DNA of 64,000 nt from Microbacterium sp. SA39 (GCF_000967865.1 NZ_JXRU01000024.1:1-64000); one strand, 5' to 3'; positions 1-7,859 are shown, counted from the first letter of the stretch. Notes: generated by a model from the sequence alone, not told the origin. Numbers and translations: made by a program.

Positions 1-755
1 CCTTGACCCCACAACCTCCCCCACCGGCACAGCATCCGCCAACCGCATCCGCTCGTCCTCGCTCAAACTCGATCTCTGCCGCCCCGCGTTCTCGTCCAGC
101 CGTGCCCTCCTCCGCGCCCCCGGAATCGGCACCACACCTTTCGACAACACCCACGCGTGCGCCACCGTCGCCCCGCGCTCCCGAGCAACCTCCTCGACCC
201 GCGCGACCAGCCGGCGGTTCGCCGCGAAGGCCTCGGGCTGGAGGCGCGGCCGTCCGCGTCAAGCATCCTCGTGCGCCAGCTCGTCCAGCAAACGGCTACC
301 GGGGGTCACCGTCCCGCGCCCGAACGGAGAGAGCGGCACCAACCCGATGCCAGGCTCGTCGGCCGTCGCCTTCTCGTCGTTGTGCAGTACGTCGCGTGCG
401 AAGAGCGAGAACTCCGACTGCACGGCCGCGATCGGATGCACCACGTGCGCCCGCCGCAACCTGGAAGCCGACGTCTCGGACAGCCCGATGTGCCGCACCT
501 TGCCCTCGCGCACGAGGTCGGCCAGCGCACCGACGCTCTCCTCGATCGGCACATTCGGATCGACGCGGCGCAGGTAGTGGAGGTCGATCACGTCTGTCCC
601 GAGGTGCCGCAGCGACCGTTCGCACGCCCGCCGGATGTACTCCGGCTGTCGTTGCGTCCGTGGACCGTGCCGTCGTCATTCGTCTCGGCCGGCGCCTCCG
701 TGGCGATTGTGACCTCGTCGCGCGGGGTGCCCAGCGCGCGCCCGACGAGACTCAT
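1..755 (-). pseudogene. Aldo/keto reductase, frameshifted and truncated
   Basis: Decayed NADPH-dependent aldo/keto reductase that runs off the left edge. Three reading frames must be joined to recover the family. The first starts at 755 with a stretch like the family's ELVGRAL block, so about 50 N-terminal residues are missing. The second (591-259) carries the diagnostic [19 protein letters not shown] and [10 protein letters not shown] blocks and then stops. The third (about 243 to 1) resumes with the NRRLVARVEEVARERG and VPIPGARR C-terminal blocks. The shift near 640 and the break near 260 make function very unlikely unless they are sequencing errors. The loss of the N-terminus supports real decay. 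Confidence 0.8.
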
Positions 756-789
756 GCTTCCGACCGATCGTAGCCGAATATATTGCTTG

Positions 790-812
790 TGTCCTCATAT
801 GTGGGCTTTCAT
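790..812 (+). promoter_or_regulatory. 23-bp upstream element, copy 1
   Basis: A 23-bp sequence with the core TCCTCATATGTG, ending GCTTTCAT. It recurs with one mismatch at 6077-6099 on the opposite strand. In both places it lies upstream of, and in the same orientation as, a membrane or secreted protein gene (here 938; there 5580-6041). The distance to the start codon differs: about 125 bp here and about 36 bp there. It could be a promoter for an alternative sigma factor or a regulator site. The sequence alone does not decide. Confidence 0.45.
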
Positions 813-937
813 AGCCAGATGGATCATCAACTCTCGAACACTCGGGCGGATTCATGAACACAGAAGTTCCAACAGCAGCCCTCGTCGCACTATCGGTGCC
901 GCGGTGGCGGCCCACCGCAACCGGAAAGAGGAATCGC

Positions 938-1825
938 ATGTCATCTCCCATCAGTCATTCCACTGCAAGCCCGAACGTGTTCGCGCGTTTCGGTCGACGC
1001 ACGGTCGCGAGCGCCGCCGTCGCGGCCACGATCATCGCGGGAAGCGCCCTGTGGGCGGGGCCCTCCGCCTACGCCGAAGAGACCGGCGACGGTGTCACCG
1101 TGCAGGAAGTCGCCGTCGCTCTGGACAGCGTCAGCAGCGGGCTTGTGAAAGATGCGGTGGCGGTCCCGGCCGGGCCGAGCGCAGAGACCACGCTTCAGGT
1201 TGAGGTGCCGGCGACAGCGTCGGAGGGCGTCTCGATGTCCGTGGGAGATTTCGACCTGAGTATCTCGCTCCCGCAAGCGGCAACAGCAGACAACGGGCGG
1301 CTTCTCGGCGACGGGACGACCGTTTACCCCTCCGACGGCGCGAGCAGCAATGCCGTCATCCCCATAGCAGGCGGTGTCCAACTGCTCTCCGTCCTCGAAG
1401 GCCGCGATGCTTCGGAGAGCTACTCGTACGATCTGACCATCCCGGCCGGCCACCGGCTTGAGGCCACCGCAGACGGCGGCGCTCGGATCGTGGACGAACA
1501 AGGTACCGTGAAGGTTGAGTTCGAACCGGCCTGGGCCCAGGACGCGTCCGGCGTTGCCGTGCCCACGCACTACTCCGTCGAAGGGAACACGCTCACCCAG
1601 GTGGTGGAGCACAAAGATCTGGGCAGCGTTTCCTACCCGATCGTGGCGGACCCGCTCCCCGTGGTCGTGTTCGTTGTCACCGGCCTCGCCTTGGTCGCGG
1701 TTGCGGCCCTCGCGCTGGGGGTCGCTTCATGGCTCGTGGTCAGCTGGTGGAACACCTGCCAGGCGAAGGGGATGTACCCCGAGCTGTCCACCAGGAACGG
1801 TTTCACAGCCAGGTGCGTGCGATGA
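938..1825 (+). CDS. Secreted, C-terminally membrane-anchored protein
   Basis: 295-residue exported protein of unknown function. Residues 1-46 form a signal peptide: basic FGRR, a hydrophobic AVAATIIAG core, and an AYA cleavage site. The middle is a Ser/Ala/Gly-rich beta-type ectodomain. Near residue 245 comes YPIVADP, a block I recall from actinobacterial surface proteins just before variable C-terminal modules. It is followed by one long hydrophobic segment (about 250-279) and a short tail with two cysteines. The ATG at 938 is preferred over one at 854 because of the purine-rich GAAAGAGGA just upstream and the signal peptide. The stop overlaps the next start (ATGA). It may anchor a surface or bacteriocin-like system, which is inference. 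Confidence 0.75.
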   Translation: MSSPISHSTASPNVFARFGRRTVASAAVAATIIAGSALWAGPSAYAEETGDGVTVQEVAVALDSVSSGLVKDAVAVPAGPSAETTLQVEVPATASEGVSMSVGDFDLSISLPQAATADNGRLLGDGTTVYPSDGASSNAVIPIAGGVQLLSVLEGRDASESYSYDLTIPAGHRLEATADGGARIVDEQGTVKVEFEPAWAQDASGVAVPTHYSVEGNTLTQVVEHKDLGSVSYPIVADPLPVVVFVVTGLALVAVAALALGVASWLVVSWWNTCQAKGMYPELSTRNGFTARCVR

Positions 1826-2160
1826 GCCAACCCCGCGCCCTCGATGCCAGCGTCTCGGGACACTCCAGCGAGATCGCCGGGCGCCTCTTCATCATCGCCT
1901 GTTCCCTGGGGATCGCTATCGGGGTCGTCGCCACCGCGGGAATGCTGCTCGCAGCGACCGCGTTTGCAACGGCCAGCACGCTCGTCGTTCCGCTCGTAGC
2001 CACATTCGAGGGCTTCCAGGACGTGGCGGGAACGAACGCGGTCACCGTCACCGGGTCCTGGGCGATGGCAGGTGCCTTGATGATCATCCTGGCGTCGCTC
2101 CTGTCCTTCTTCGTGCTTCGACGCCCCGGACCACCGGCTGACAGGAACATCCCGGCGTGA
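1822..2160 (+). CDS. Small two-helix membrane protein
   Basis: 112-residue hypothetical membrane protein. It has two clear hydrophobic segments, about residues 18-45 and 78-100, and an Arg-rich C-terminus (LRRPGPPADRN). The start overlaps the stop of the secreted protein gene by four bases (ATGA), so the two are translationally coupled and probably act together. I do not recognise a family. Partnering with, or giving immunity to, the preceding exported protein is possible but untested. Confidence 0.7.
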   Translation: MSQPRALDASVSGHSSEIAGRLFIIACSLGIAIGVVATAGMLLAATAFATASTLVVPLVATFEGFQDVAGTNAVTVTGSWAMAGALMIILASLLSFFVLRRPGPPADRNIPA

Positions 2161-2223
2161 ATGACTGAGAGGTAGCGAGCCTTTTCCAGGAGGCCGCGAC
2201 CCACAGCACAACGGAAGGATCAT

Positions 2224-2373
2224 CATGTTCGGAAACGGACTCGACATCGTCGCACTTCTCGCCTGGGTCGCCGTCGCCGCGGCGGCGGCTATCGCTGCAG
2301 TTGTGCTGATCAAGGCGATCATCCGACTCTGGCGTCGTGCGTCCGGTCGAAACCGCTCCGATGCAGACCGCTG
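2224..2373 (+). CDS. Single-helix microprotein (49 aa)
   Basis: 49-residue protein: a short N-terminus (MFGNGLD), one hydrophobic helix over residues 8-31 rich in Ala and Val, then a strongly basic tail (RLWRRASGRNR). This gives a likely N-out/C-in topology. GGAAGGA lies at good spacing before the ATG. It follows the two-helix membrane gene by 63 bp and is followed by a hairpin at 2389-2421, so it probably closes the transcript. No family is recognised. Confidence 0.6.
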
Positions 2374-2512
2374 ACCGGCCGATCCGCCACGAAGGGCGCC
2401 CGAACTGTCGGGTGCCCTTCGTTGGGCTTGGAACAAGTGGCGGCTCAAGGTGACCTATTACAGCTGTGGTTTCAACTACTGCAGCTACACGATGTACACA
2501 GCCGCACCGTAG
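2360..2512 (+). CDS. Possible Tyr/Cys-rich short peptide ORF
   Basis: Open frame of 50 codons starting inside the end of the preceding microprotein gene. It ends just before the ribosome binding site of the gene at 2527. The C-terminal part reads VTYYSCGFNYCSYTMYTAAP, with six Tyr and two Cys, using codons (TAT, TGT, GGT, ACA, GCA) unusual for this genome. There is no good ribosome binding site at 2360, and the hairpin at 2389-2421 lies within it. It may be a decayed gene end or a small peptide. Confidence 0.2.
2389..2421 (+). terminator. Hairpin, possible terminator
   Basis: Stem of about 12 bp (CGAAGGGC pairing with GCCCTTCG, extended by GCCC/GGGT) around a 9-nt loop, 15 bp after the stop of the 49-residue protein. 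A short TTGGG follows instead of a U-tract, as is common in actinobacterial terminators. It could separate the 938-2373 operon from the gene at 2527. Confidence 0.5.
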
Positions 2513-2526
2513 ACAGGAGGAACAAC

Positions 2527-2937
2527 ATGCGCATCAGGACGCCGTCCACCAAAGTCGGGTATCTCCTTATCGTCGCCGTCGGGATCACGCTCACCGCAAT
2601 TCCGCTCGCCGCCATCAGCTTCGAACTCGGGTTCGCGTGGGCGGTCATAGCTCTCGTAGCGGCTGTCGCGGTGGCAGCACGAACATTCCGTGGCGCGGGT
2701 GAATCGGACGCCCCACGCCCCTGGTGGAAGATGACCAGCTCACGGGGCAGCGGAATTCTCCTCAGCGTGTTGTTCCTCGTCCAGGGCATCACGGCATCCT
2801 TCGGAGCGTTCGCTTCACCGAGTCCGACACTCGCTGTCACCGGTAGCGTGGTGGCGCTGATCACGGCTGTCTTCTACCTGAACTCAGCCATCCGGGTACA
2901 CCATCACGCGGCGCAGCCCGTTCGCGGGGAACTCTGA
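2527..2937 (+). CDS. Four-helix small membrane protein
   Basis: 136-residue integral membrane protein with four hydrophobic segments, about residues 11-29, 33-52, 76-96 and 102-122, joined by short polar loops and ending in a His-rich tail (RVHHHAAQ). The ATG at 2527 is chosen because CAGGAGGA stands a few bases upstream. An upstream in-frame start at 2422 would overlap the terminator-like hairpin. No recognised family. It follows the small membrane genes and may belong to the same functional set. Confidence 0.65.
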   Translation: MRIRTPSTKVGYLLIVAVGITLTAIPLAAISFELGFAWAVIALVAAVAVAARTFRGAGESDAPRPWWKMTSSRGSGILLSVLFLVQGITASFGAFASPSPTLAVTGSVVALITAVFYLNSAIRVHHHAAQPVRGEL

Positions 2938-2956
2938 GTCGAGGCTCTTCCGTACC

Positions 2957-3292
2957 TCACCGTGCCCCATCCGCCTCGTCGACAAGCTCCACGGCATTGC
3001 CCCACACCCAGCACCGGAACCGCTGATCGCCGGCGCGGAACTCGATGCCCGCCGCCTTCGGTGTGGATCGCACGATGACGGCATCCACACGGATCGATTC
3101 CGGACCGAACCGCACCCACGCCCGTACGCGACGCTGCAGTCGATACGGATACACGGTGAGGGGTTGGTCGGCGATCGCGAGTTCCCGGTCGGTCAACGAC
3201 TGCAGCGGTCCGTGCTTCGATGCGGCGATGATCGACTTTTCCTGCGACCGCAGATCGTAGTGCGCGGCCAGCGACGGACCGGGGTTCCCCAT
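2957..3292 (-). CDS. Hypothetical protein
   Basis: 111-residue protein with no signal peptide or membrane segment. The N-terminus (MGNPGPSLAAHYD) is followed by a charged region with the block TDRELAIADQPLTVYPYRLQ and a C-terminal beta-rich part with two Trp (RCWVWG). Codon use is normal for the window. It is convergent with the gene at 2527. I do not recognise a family. Confidence 0.6.
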   Translation of the reverse strand: MGNPGPSLAAHYDLRSQEKSIIAASKHGPLQSLTDRELAIADQPLTVYPYRLQRRVRAWVRFGPESIRVDAVIVRSTPKAAGIEFRAGDQRFRCWVWGNAVELVDEADGAR

Positions 3293-3390
3293 ACCGGCTC
3301 TTCCTTCCTCCGGCCGAGGTGGTCAGCCTACGGCGAGGCACCGACGGACCCGCCAGCGATCACGACCGCCGACGCGTCTGCGCCTCCGCG

Positions 3391-3894
3391 TCAGGTGAAG
3401 GTCGCCAGATCGGTGACGGTCGCGGTCTCCGGGTTCCACAGGCGCAGGCCCACAGCGCGTCCGTGGATCTCGCCACCTACGAGCTCGAGCGCTGCGACGA
3501 AATCGACGACGCGCAGCCGGCGGGCGAGGGTGACGTGGGGGGTCCACTCGCCCGGAGCCGTGTGCGGGGCGTCGTCCCCGAGTCCGGCAGCAGCGTGCAC
3601 GGCTGAGTGAGTGTCGAGGAGTTCGGCGCTCGGCACGATGCTGCGGGCCAGCACGCGGCGCTCGCCTGCGCCGAACAGTAGAGGAGCACTGAGCGTGACC
3701 GGGAACGACGAGCGCTCGAGGAGGGCGTGCGCGTCGAAATGGGCCAGGTCGGTGCGGACGAGGAGGGTCACGTGCGGACGGTTGCTCGCCGACGTGTGAT
3801 GGGCGAGGCTCGACATCCCGTGTGCGGCGAGCGCGTCCCACTCGGCTCGGACGGCCGCCTCCGTCGCCGGATCGAGCAGCAACTCGATCGACAT
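3391..3894 (-). CDS. 2'-5' RNA ligase / cyclic phosphodiesterase-like protein
   Basis: 167-residue member of the 2H phosphoesterase superfamily. It carries the two required His-x-Thr signatures: RPHVTLL in the N-terminal half and WTPHVTLARR in the C-terminal half, with typical spacing. Such proteins hydrolyse 2',3'-cyclic or linear phosphodiester bonds of RNA or nucleotides; the substrate here is unknown. The ATG at 3894 (MSIELLLDP) is chosen because the family starts close to this beta strand. An in-frame start at 3966 would add 24 residues of Arg-rich sequence. Monocistronic. Confidence 0.75.
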   Translation of the reverse strand: MSIELLLDPATEAAVRAEWDALAAHGMSSLAHHTSASNRPHVTLLVRTDLAHFDAHALLERSSFPVTLSAPLLFGAGERRVLARSIVPSAELLDTHSAVHAAAGLGDDAPHTAPGEWTPHVTLARRLRVVDFVAALELVGGEIHGRAVGLRLWNPETATVTDLATFT

Positions 3895-3977
3895 GAAGGG
3901 TCGCTTCGGCTCTGGATCTCGCACGCACCGATTATCCCGCGCCGCGAGGGCGGCGGGACGGTACACGGCGGTCGCGA

Positions 3978-4048
3978 CGTTTCGTCACTTCGACTCGCTC
4001 CGCTCGCTCAGTACGGCGCTCCTCGCTTCACTCGTCGCTCAACGACCA
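3978..4048. repeat. Family B palindromic repeat
   Basis: Copy of the repeat whose core reads CGTTGAGCGAGCGAAGCGAG followed by ACGAAACG on one strand. Here it is in reverse orientation (CGTTTCGTCACTTCGACTCG ... GTCGCTCAACGACC), with two half-units and several mismatches. It fills the spacer before the gene at 4073. Confidence 0.75.
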
Positions 4049-4072
4049 GGGGAAACCTGCGAGGATCGCACA

Positions 4073-4366
4073 GTGAGCGCCACCGTGACGATCCCCGCAG
4101 GGGTAACCGTCATCGTCGACGACGGCAGCCGACACGACCTCGTCCCCGGCACCTATCCGGTCCATGCCACCACCGCGACGGGGCAGCAGGTGCCCGCCGG
4201 CGATCGCCCGCACTTCCTCGAGCTCGACCTGCCGACCGCAGGGACGACCGGTGTCGGCATCATCCTCGTGCGCATCCCGGCATACGAGGATCTGTTCCCG
4301 GTGCAGACGGCAGGCGGAACCGTGAAGTTCGGGATCGACAGCGAGCGAGCCGTCCGCCGAGGCTAG
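4073..4366 (+). CDS. Hypothetical protein (97 aa)
   Basis: 97-residue soluble protein that looks beta-rich (TVTIPAGVTVIVDDGS at the N-terminus, TGVGIILVRIPAYED near the C-terminus). GTG at 4073 is preferred because GAGGA lies upstream and the preceding sequence is a palindromic repeat. Its TAG stop shares a CTAG palindrome with the stop of the convergent gene at 4363. No family recognised. Confidence 0.6.
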   Translation: MSATVTIPAGVTVIVDDGSRHDLVPGTYPVHATTATGQQVPAGDRPHFLELDLPTAGTTGVGIILVRIPAYEDLFPVQTAGGTVKFGIDSERAVRRG

Positions 4367-4653
4367 CGGACCGGCTTCTGCGCTCCCGCACCCGCACCGT
4401 GTTGCTTTTCGAACGCGAGGATGTCCCGTCGCACACGTCGGAACTCGATGATCCCGTAGATCGCGCTGAACGCGAAGACCAGGGCACCGAGCCACCGCAG
4501 GAAGTCGTTGCCGTCGATGATGAGGATCAGGAACCACGCGATCGCGATCACGGTCGAGGAGATGAGGGTGTAGAGCGCGAACGACCGCCGACGGGCGAAA
4601 GCGATCCGCTGCTGGATCAGCGACGGGACGGGTCCGATGTCGGGCTCACTCAT
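4363..4653 (-). CDS. Small membrane protein (96 aa)
   Basis: 96-residue protein with two hydrophobic helices, about residues 25-46 and 53-70, flanked by basic residues (FARRRS before, RRVRRD after). This predicts both termini in the cytoplasm. It ends in a Gly/Ala-rich tail. Its stop overlaps the stop of the convergent gene at 4073-4366. Function unknown. Confidence 0.7.
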   Translation of the reverse strand: MSEPDIGPVPSLIQQRIAFARRRSFALYTLISSTVIAIAWFLILIIDGNDFLRWLGALVFAFSAIYGIIEFRRVRRDILAFEKQHGAGAGAQKPVR

Positions 4654-4690
4654 CCGACGAGCCTAGCCCTGACGTTTCGACGGCAGGATG

Positions 4691-5173
4691 CTAGGACGTG
4701 TGGTCGTCTTTCGACCGGATCTCGATGTGCGGGTCGCCGACGCGGGTGAAAGCGACCAGCATCCAGTCGATCCAGGTGCCGTCCGGCTGGCGCATCTCCC
4801 AGTGGGCGCGCATCTCTTCCGGCCCATGGAACGTCACCGTGGCGCGGATCCCCTCGCCATCGTTGCGATAGCGGCCCTTGTCATCGAAACTGCCGAGCGC
4901 GTGCTCGACCGTGCCGTCGGCGTTGAACGACGTCTGGTCGAACTCGGTCGCCGACCCCTCACGCGGAGTGAAGAGCTCGAGGGCTTCGTTCCGACCGCCG
5001 AAGATCTCCACATCGACGCGGTGCACCATCTGCCGTTCGCCGGGGAACCACTCGTAGATGTCGTGGCCCGACCAGTCCTGGCCGACGTAGTCCCCACCGA
5101 TGAAGCGCCCCGCGGACCGCCAGGTGCCGACGAGCCGGTCCATCTTCTCGCGCAGTTCTTCACTCTCGCTCAT
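4691..5173 (-). CDS. DUF1579-like protein
   Basis: 160-residue cytoplasmic protein of the lipocalin-like DUF1579 type. It contains the usual LVGTWRSAGR N-terminal strand, GHDIYEWFPGERQMVHRVDV, and later strands EFDQTSFNADG and RATVTFHG. No catalytic function is established for this family. ATG at 5173 is chosen (MSESEELREKMD) because earlier in-frame residues are not family-like. Convergent with the gene at 4073-4366's neighbour and divergent from the DUF2283 gene. Confidence 0.65.
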   Translation of the reverse strand: MSESEELREKMDRLVGTWRSAGRFIGGDYVGQDWSGHDIYEWFPGERQMVHRVDVEIFGGRNEALELFTPREGSATEFDQTSFNADGTVEHALGSFDDKGRYRNDGEGIRATVTFHGPEEMRAHWEMRQPDGTWIDWMLVAFTRVGDPHIEIRSKDDHTS

Positions 5174-5333
5174 CACTCCAGCGAACCGGGTGGGAGCGTC
5201 GGATGCAAGCGTTCGAGGGTATTGAGCTGCCAGCAGCGTGGCTCCCGTTGCCAATAGCATCGAGGATCGACGACAAGACCAAGCCCGCCGTCACCTTCAC
5301 TCAGGTCGGCGCTGGGGAATCTGGAGGGCCATG

Positions 5334-5558
5334 ATGAACATCCGCTACGACCCCGAGGTGGACGCGGCCTACATCGCGATCGGACGCGCCGTCGCTCCGG
5401 GAGAGGCCGCCACTCAGGTGCACGGCATCCGTTCCCCGCGGGGCGAAGGCGAGATCATCCTCGACTTCGACGCCCAGGGGCACGTCATCGGCATCGAGCT
5501 CCTCGGGGCCTCCTCGCTGCTACGATCCGAAGATATCGAGCGCGCCGAGACTGTCTGA
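5334..5558 (+). CDS. DUF2283 family protein
   Basis: 74-residue protein matching DUF2283: N-terminal YDPEVDAAYIAI, then GEGEIILDFDAQGHVIGIELL. The family's function is not established. Two ATGs are adjacent (5331 and 5334). The second gives better spacing to the GGAGGG Shine-Dalgarno and matches the family N-terminus MxIRYDPE. It is convergent with the membrane gene at 5580. Confidence 0.8.
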   Translation: MNIRYDPEVDAAYIAIGRAVAPGEAATQVHGIRSPRGEGEIILDFDAQGHVIGIELLGASSLLRSEDIERAETV

Positions 5559-5579
5559 CTTCCGCACGCAGTCGGCGGC

Positions 5580-6041
5580 TCACCAACCGCCTGATTCGAG
5601 ATTCGGCATTCGCGCAGCGCGCGCGAATTCCTCTCGCCGATGGACGTACGACATGAACGTGAACCAGGTGAGCATCGGGACCAAGGTGATGATTACGATC
5701 GCCGGCTGCCAGTCCGGGCGATGAGTCGAGATCGCCCAGCCCATCACGCTCAACGCATTGATTGTCGTGGTCCCGATGAAGTGGCTCACTGGACGCGTCA
5801 GCGTTCCGAACCATGAGACTTTCTCAGGGACGGAATCCTCGTACCTCGCCATCATGAGGAGGTACCAGGTGACAATCCCGAGCACGGCGGGCGCGTGGAA
5901 CCACCATCGGTGCTCGGGCATCGATGCGCCCGCGATCATGAGCGCGGCGAAACCGACCAGCACGATGCAGGTCGTCATCCGAGTGACTCCGGGCTGGAGG
6001 ATCGTCCGGAACCACGACCGGGGGTGTGGGGTATCGGGCAT
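5580..6041 (-). CDS. Four-helix membrane protein
   Basis: 153-residue integral membrane protein with four hydrophobic segments: about residues 22-40, 45-63, 86-104 and 112-134. Both ends are charged. ATG at 6041 has GGAGGA just upstream. It shares the 23-bp upstream element (6077-6099) with the secreted protein gene at 938. No enzyme motif or family recognised. Confidence 0.65.
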   Translation of the reverse strand: MPDTPHPRSWFRTILQPGVTRMTTCIVLVGFAALMIAGASMPEHRWWFHAPAVLGIVTWYLLMMARYEDSVPEKVSWFGTLTRPVSHFIGTTTINALSVMGWAISTHRPDWQPAIVIITLVPMLTWFTFMSYVHRREEFARAARMPNLESGGW

Positions 6042-6076
6042 GATCGTCCTCCGTTCGACTCGTCTCCTTTCGGAAG

Positions 6077-6099
6077 ATGAAAGCACACATATGAGGACA
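6077..6099 (-). promoter_or_regulatory. 23-bp upstream element, copy 2
   Basis: Read on the minus strand this is the same sequence as at 790-812 except for one base (core TCCTCATATGTG, ending GCTTTCAT). It ends 36 bp before the start of the membrane protein gene at 6041, a plausible promoter or operator position. Confidence 0.45.
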
Positions 6100-6144
6100 T
6101 CGGGGATATTCTGGTGACGCACCACCCCCCGCGGCACTGTGAGA

Positions 6145-6182
6145 CGTTTCGTCTCCTCGCTTCGCTCGTCGCTCAACGACCG
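6145..6182. repeat. Family B palindromic repeat
   Basis: Reverse-oriented unit (CGTTTCGTCTCCTCGCTTCG ... GTCGCTCAACGACCG) just downstream of the stop of the TetR gene at 6197, in the spacer before the membrane gene. Confidence 0.8.
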
Positions 6183-6196
6183 GAGCGGCGGCCGGG

Positions 6197-6769
6197 TCAG
6201 GCCGAGATCCCCCGCAGCAGCACGCTCACCGTCGCGTCGACCCGCTCGTCGCTCAGCGGACGCCCGAGCAGCGCGGCGTAGCTCGCCATCGCGACGAACT
6301 GGTCCGCGATAGCGGCAGCATCCGCGTCTTCCCGAACATCCCCCGCCGACACAGCAAGCGCCACCCGCGACCCGACCCACTCGCGGATCGGCGCCGCGAG
6401 CTTCTCATTCAGAGCGAGCCCGAGCTCGGGATCGGATGCCGTGATCACGATCAGCGCCCGCGCGATCGCGACGCCGTCGGCATCCGCCAGCGACGCGCTC
6501 ATCGCCGAGAACCAGGCCCGCAGGTCGGCGGCGAGATCCGGCGTGAACGGTACGGCGACATCCGCCCCGGGCAGCCCGCCCTCGAGCAGCGCCTCACCGA
6601 GGATCGCAGCCTTCGACGGCCACCACCGATAGATCGTCTGCTTCGAGACCTCCGCCTCGGCGGCGAGGCCCTCGATCGTCACAGCCTCGTACGCGTGGCT
6701 CGACAGCGCGGCGCGCATCGCGTCCAGCACGGACTGACGGGCTTTCTCGCTGCGAGGACGGGGCACCAT
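6197..6769 (-). CDS. TetR family regulator
   Basis: 190-residue TetR-type repressor. The helix-turn-helix lies at about residues 31-51 (TIEGLAAEAEVSKQTIYRWW), followed by a ligand-binding domain rich in Ala. It is divergent from the SDR at 6858 with 88 bp between, so it most likely represses that gene and itself. The ligand is unknown. ATG at 6769 gives the usual basic N-terminus (VPRPRSEKARQ). Confidence 0.85.
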   Translation of the reverse strand: MVPRPRSEKARQSVLDAMRAALSSHAYEAVTIEGLAAEAEVSKQTIYRWWPSKAAILGEALLEGGLPGADVAVPFTPDLAADLRAWFSAMSASLADADGVAIARALIVITASDPELGLALNEKLAAPIREWVGSRVALAVSAGDVREDADAAAIADQFVAMASYAALLGRPLSDERVDATVSVLLRGISA

Positions 6770-6857
6770 CCGAGCGTACTCAGGCGTACACTGAATCATA
6801 AGTAGACGCACCGTTGCGAAATAGGCGCGTTGCGAAACTCGAACAAGGAGAACGAGC
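6770..6857. promoter_or_regulatory. Divergent promoter/operator region with direct repeats
   Basis: Spacer between tetR and the SDR gene. It holds two direct repeats CGTTGCGAAA (6812-6821 and 6828-6837, 16 bp apart) and a tandem GCGTAC pair nearer tetR. These are the natural candidates for TetR binding. AAGGAGAA precedes the SDR ATG. Confidence 0.5.
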
Positions 6858-7859
6858 ATGGCCCTCACCGCACACTCCACCATCGGCGACTGGATGAACG
6901 ACCCGACCGGCGGCCCGCTCATCCGCAGCCTCTTCGAGAAGACGGGCGCCGACCCCTCGCTGCTCACCCCTGTTCTCGGCCTGCCGCTGCAGCAGCTCGT
7001 CGCCATGAGCCAGGGCGCCATGCCGCAGTCCGTCGTCGACGACCTCGTGCGCGCGGCCAACGGCGGCGAGATCCCGGCGGACGACGAGTCCGCAGGCTGG
7101 ACCGAGAAGCCCACCACCGGACGCTTCGCCGGCAAGACGGTGATCGTGACCGGCGCAGCATCCGGAATCGGCAAGGCCACGGCATCCCGCATCGCCCGCG
7201 AAGGCGGACGCGTGATCGCCAGCGACATCGCCGCCGAGAAGCTCGACGCCCTGAAGGCGGAACTGCCGGATGCCGACATCGTCACGGTTCCGGGAGACCT
7301 CACGAAGCAGGACGCGATCGACGCCGTCCTCGCCGCCGCCGGCGACCGCATCGACGCCCTCGCGAACGTCGCCGGCATCAACGACGACTTCTCCCCCGCG
7401 GGCGAGACGACGGATGCCGTGTGGGACCGCGTCATCGCGATCAACCTCACCGCGCCGTTCAAGCTCATGCGCGCGGTGCTGCCTCTGATGGAAGCGGCCG
7501 GTCGCGGGGCGATCCTCAACGTCTCGAGCGAAGCGGGTCTGCGCGGAAACGCCTCGGGCAACGCCTACACGGCCAGCAAGCACGGCATCATCGGCGTCAC
7601 GAAGTCGGCGGCGTTCATGTACGGGCCGAAGGGCATTCGCGTGAACTCGGTCGCTCCGGGCGGCGTGGCCACCGGCATCCCGATGCCCCCGAACATGTCG
7701 GAGTACGGATCGGGCCGGCTCGCTCCCTTCCAGCAGGCGATCCCGACCGTCGCGACGGCCGAGCACCTGGCCGCGTCGATCACCTTCCTGCTGTCGGACG
7801 ACGCGGTGAACATCACCGGGGCGATTCTCGCGAGTGATGGTGGTTGGTCTGTGCAGTAG
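6858..7859 (+). CDS. SDR oxidoreductase with N-terminal extension
   Basis: 333-residue NAD(P)-dependent short-chain dehydrogenase. The Rossmann motif TGAASGIG is at residues 98-105, the NVAG strand at 170-173, the catalytic Ser at about 223, and the YTASK pair at Y237/K241. Classical SDRs are about 250 residues. This one has an extra helical N-terminus of about 85 residues (IGDWMNDPTGGP ... LPLQQLVAMSQG) before the cofactor domain. Substrate unknown. It is divergent from a TetR gene that probably controls it in response to the substrate. The ribosome binding site AAGGAGAA supports the start. Confidence 0.85.
   Translation: MALTAHSTIGDWMNDPTGGPLIRSLFEKTGADPSLLTPVLGLPLQQLVAMSQGAMPQSVVDDLVRAANGGEIPADDESAGWTEKPTTGRFAGKTVIVTGAASGIGKATASRIAREGGRVIASDIAAEKLDALKAELPDADIVTVPGDLTKQDAIDAVLAAAGDRIDALANVAGINDDFSPAGETTDAVWDRVIAINLTAPFKLMRAVLPLMEAAGRGAILNVSSEAGLRGNASGNAYTASKHGIIGVTKSAAFMYGPKGIRVNSVAPGGVATGIPMPPNMSEYGSGRLAPFQQAIPTVATAEHLAASITFLLSDDAVNITGAILASDGGWSVQ

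Noticed and set aside
3..773. Plus-strand Pro/Arg/Ala-rich frame at the left edge
   Set aside because: Low-complexity composition and opposite to the recognisable aldo/keto reductase pieces.
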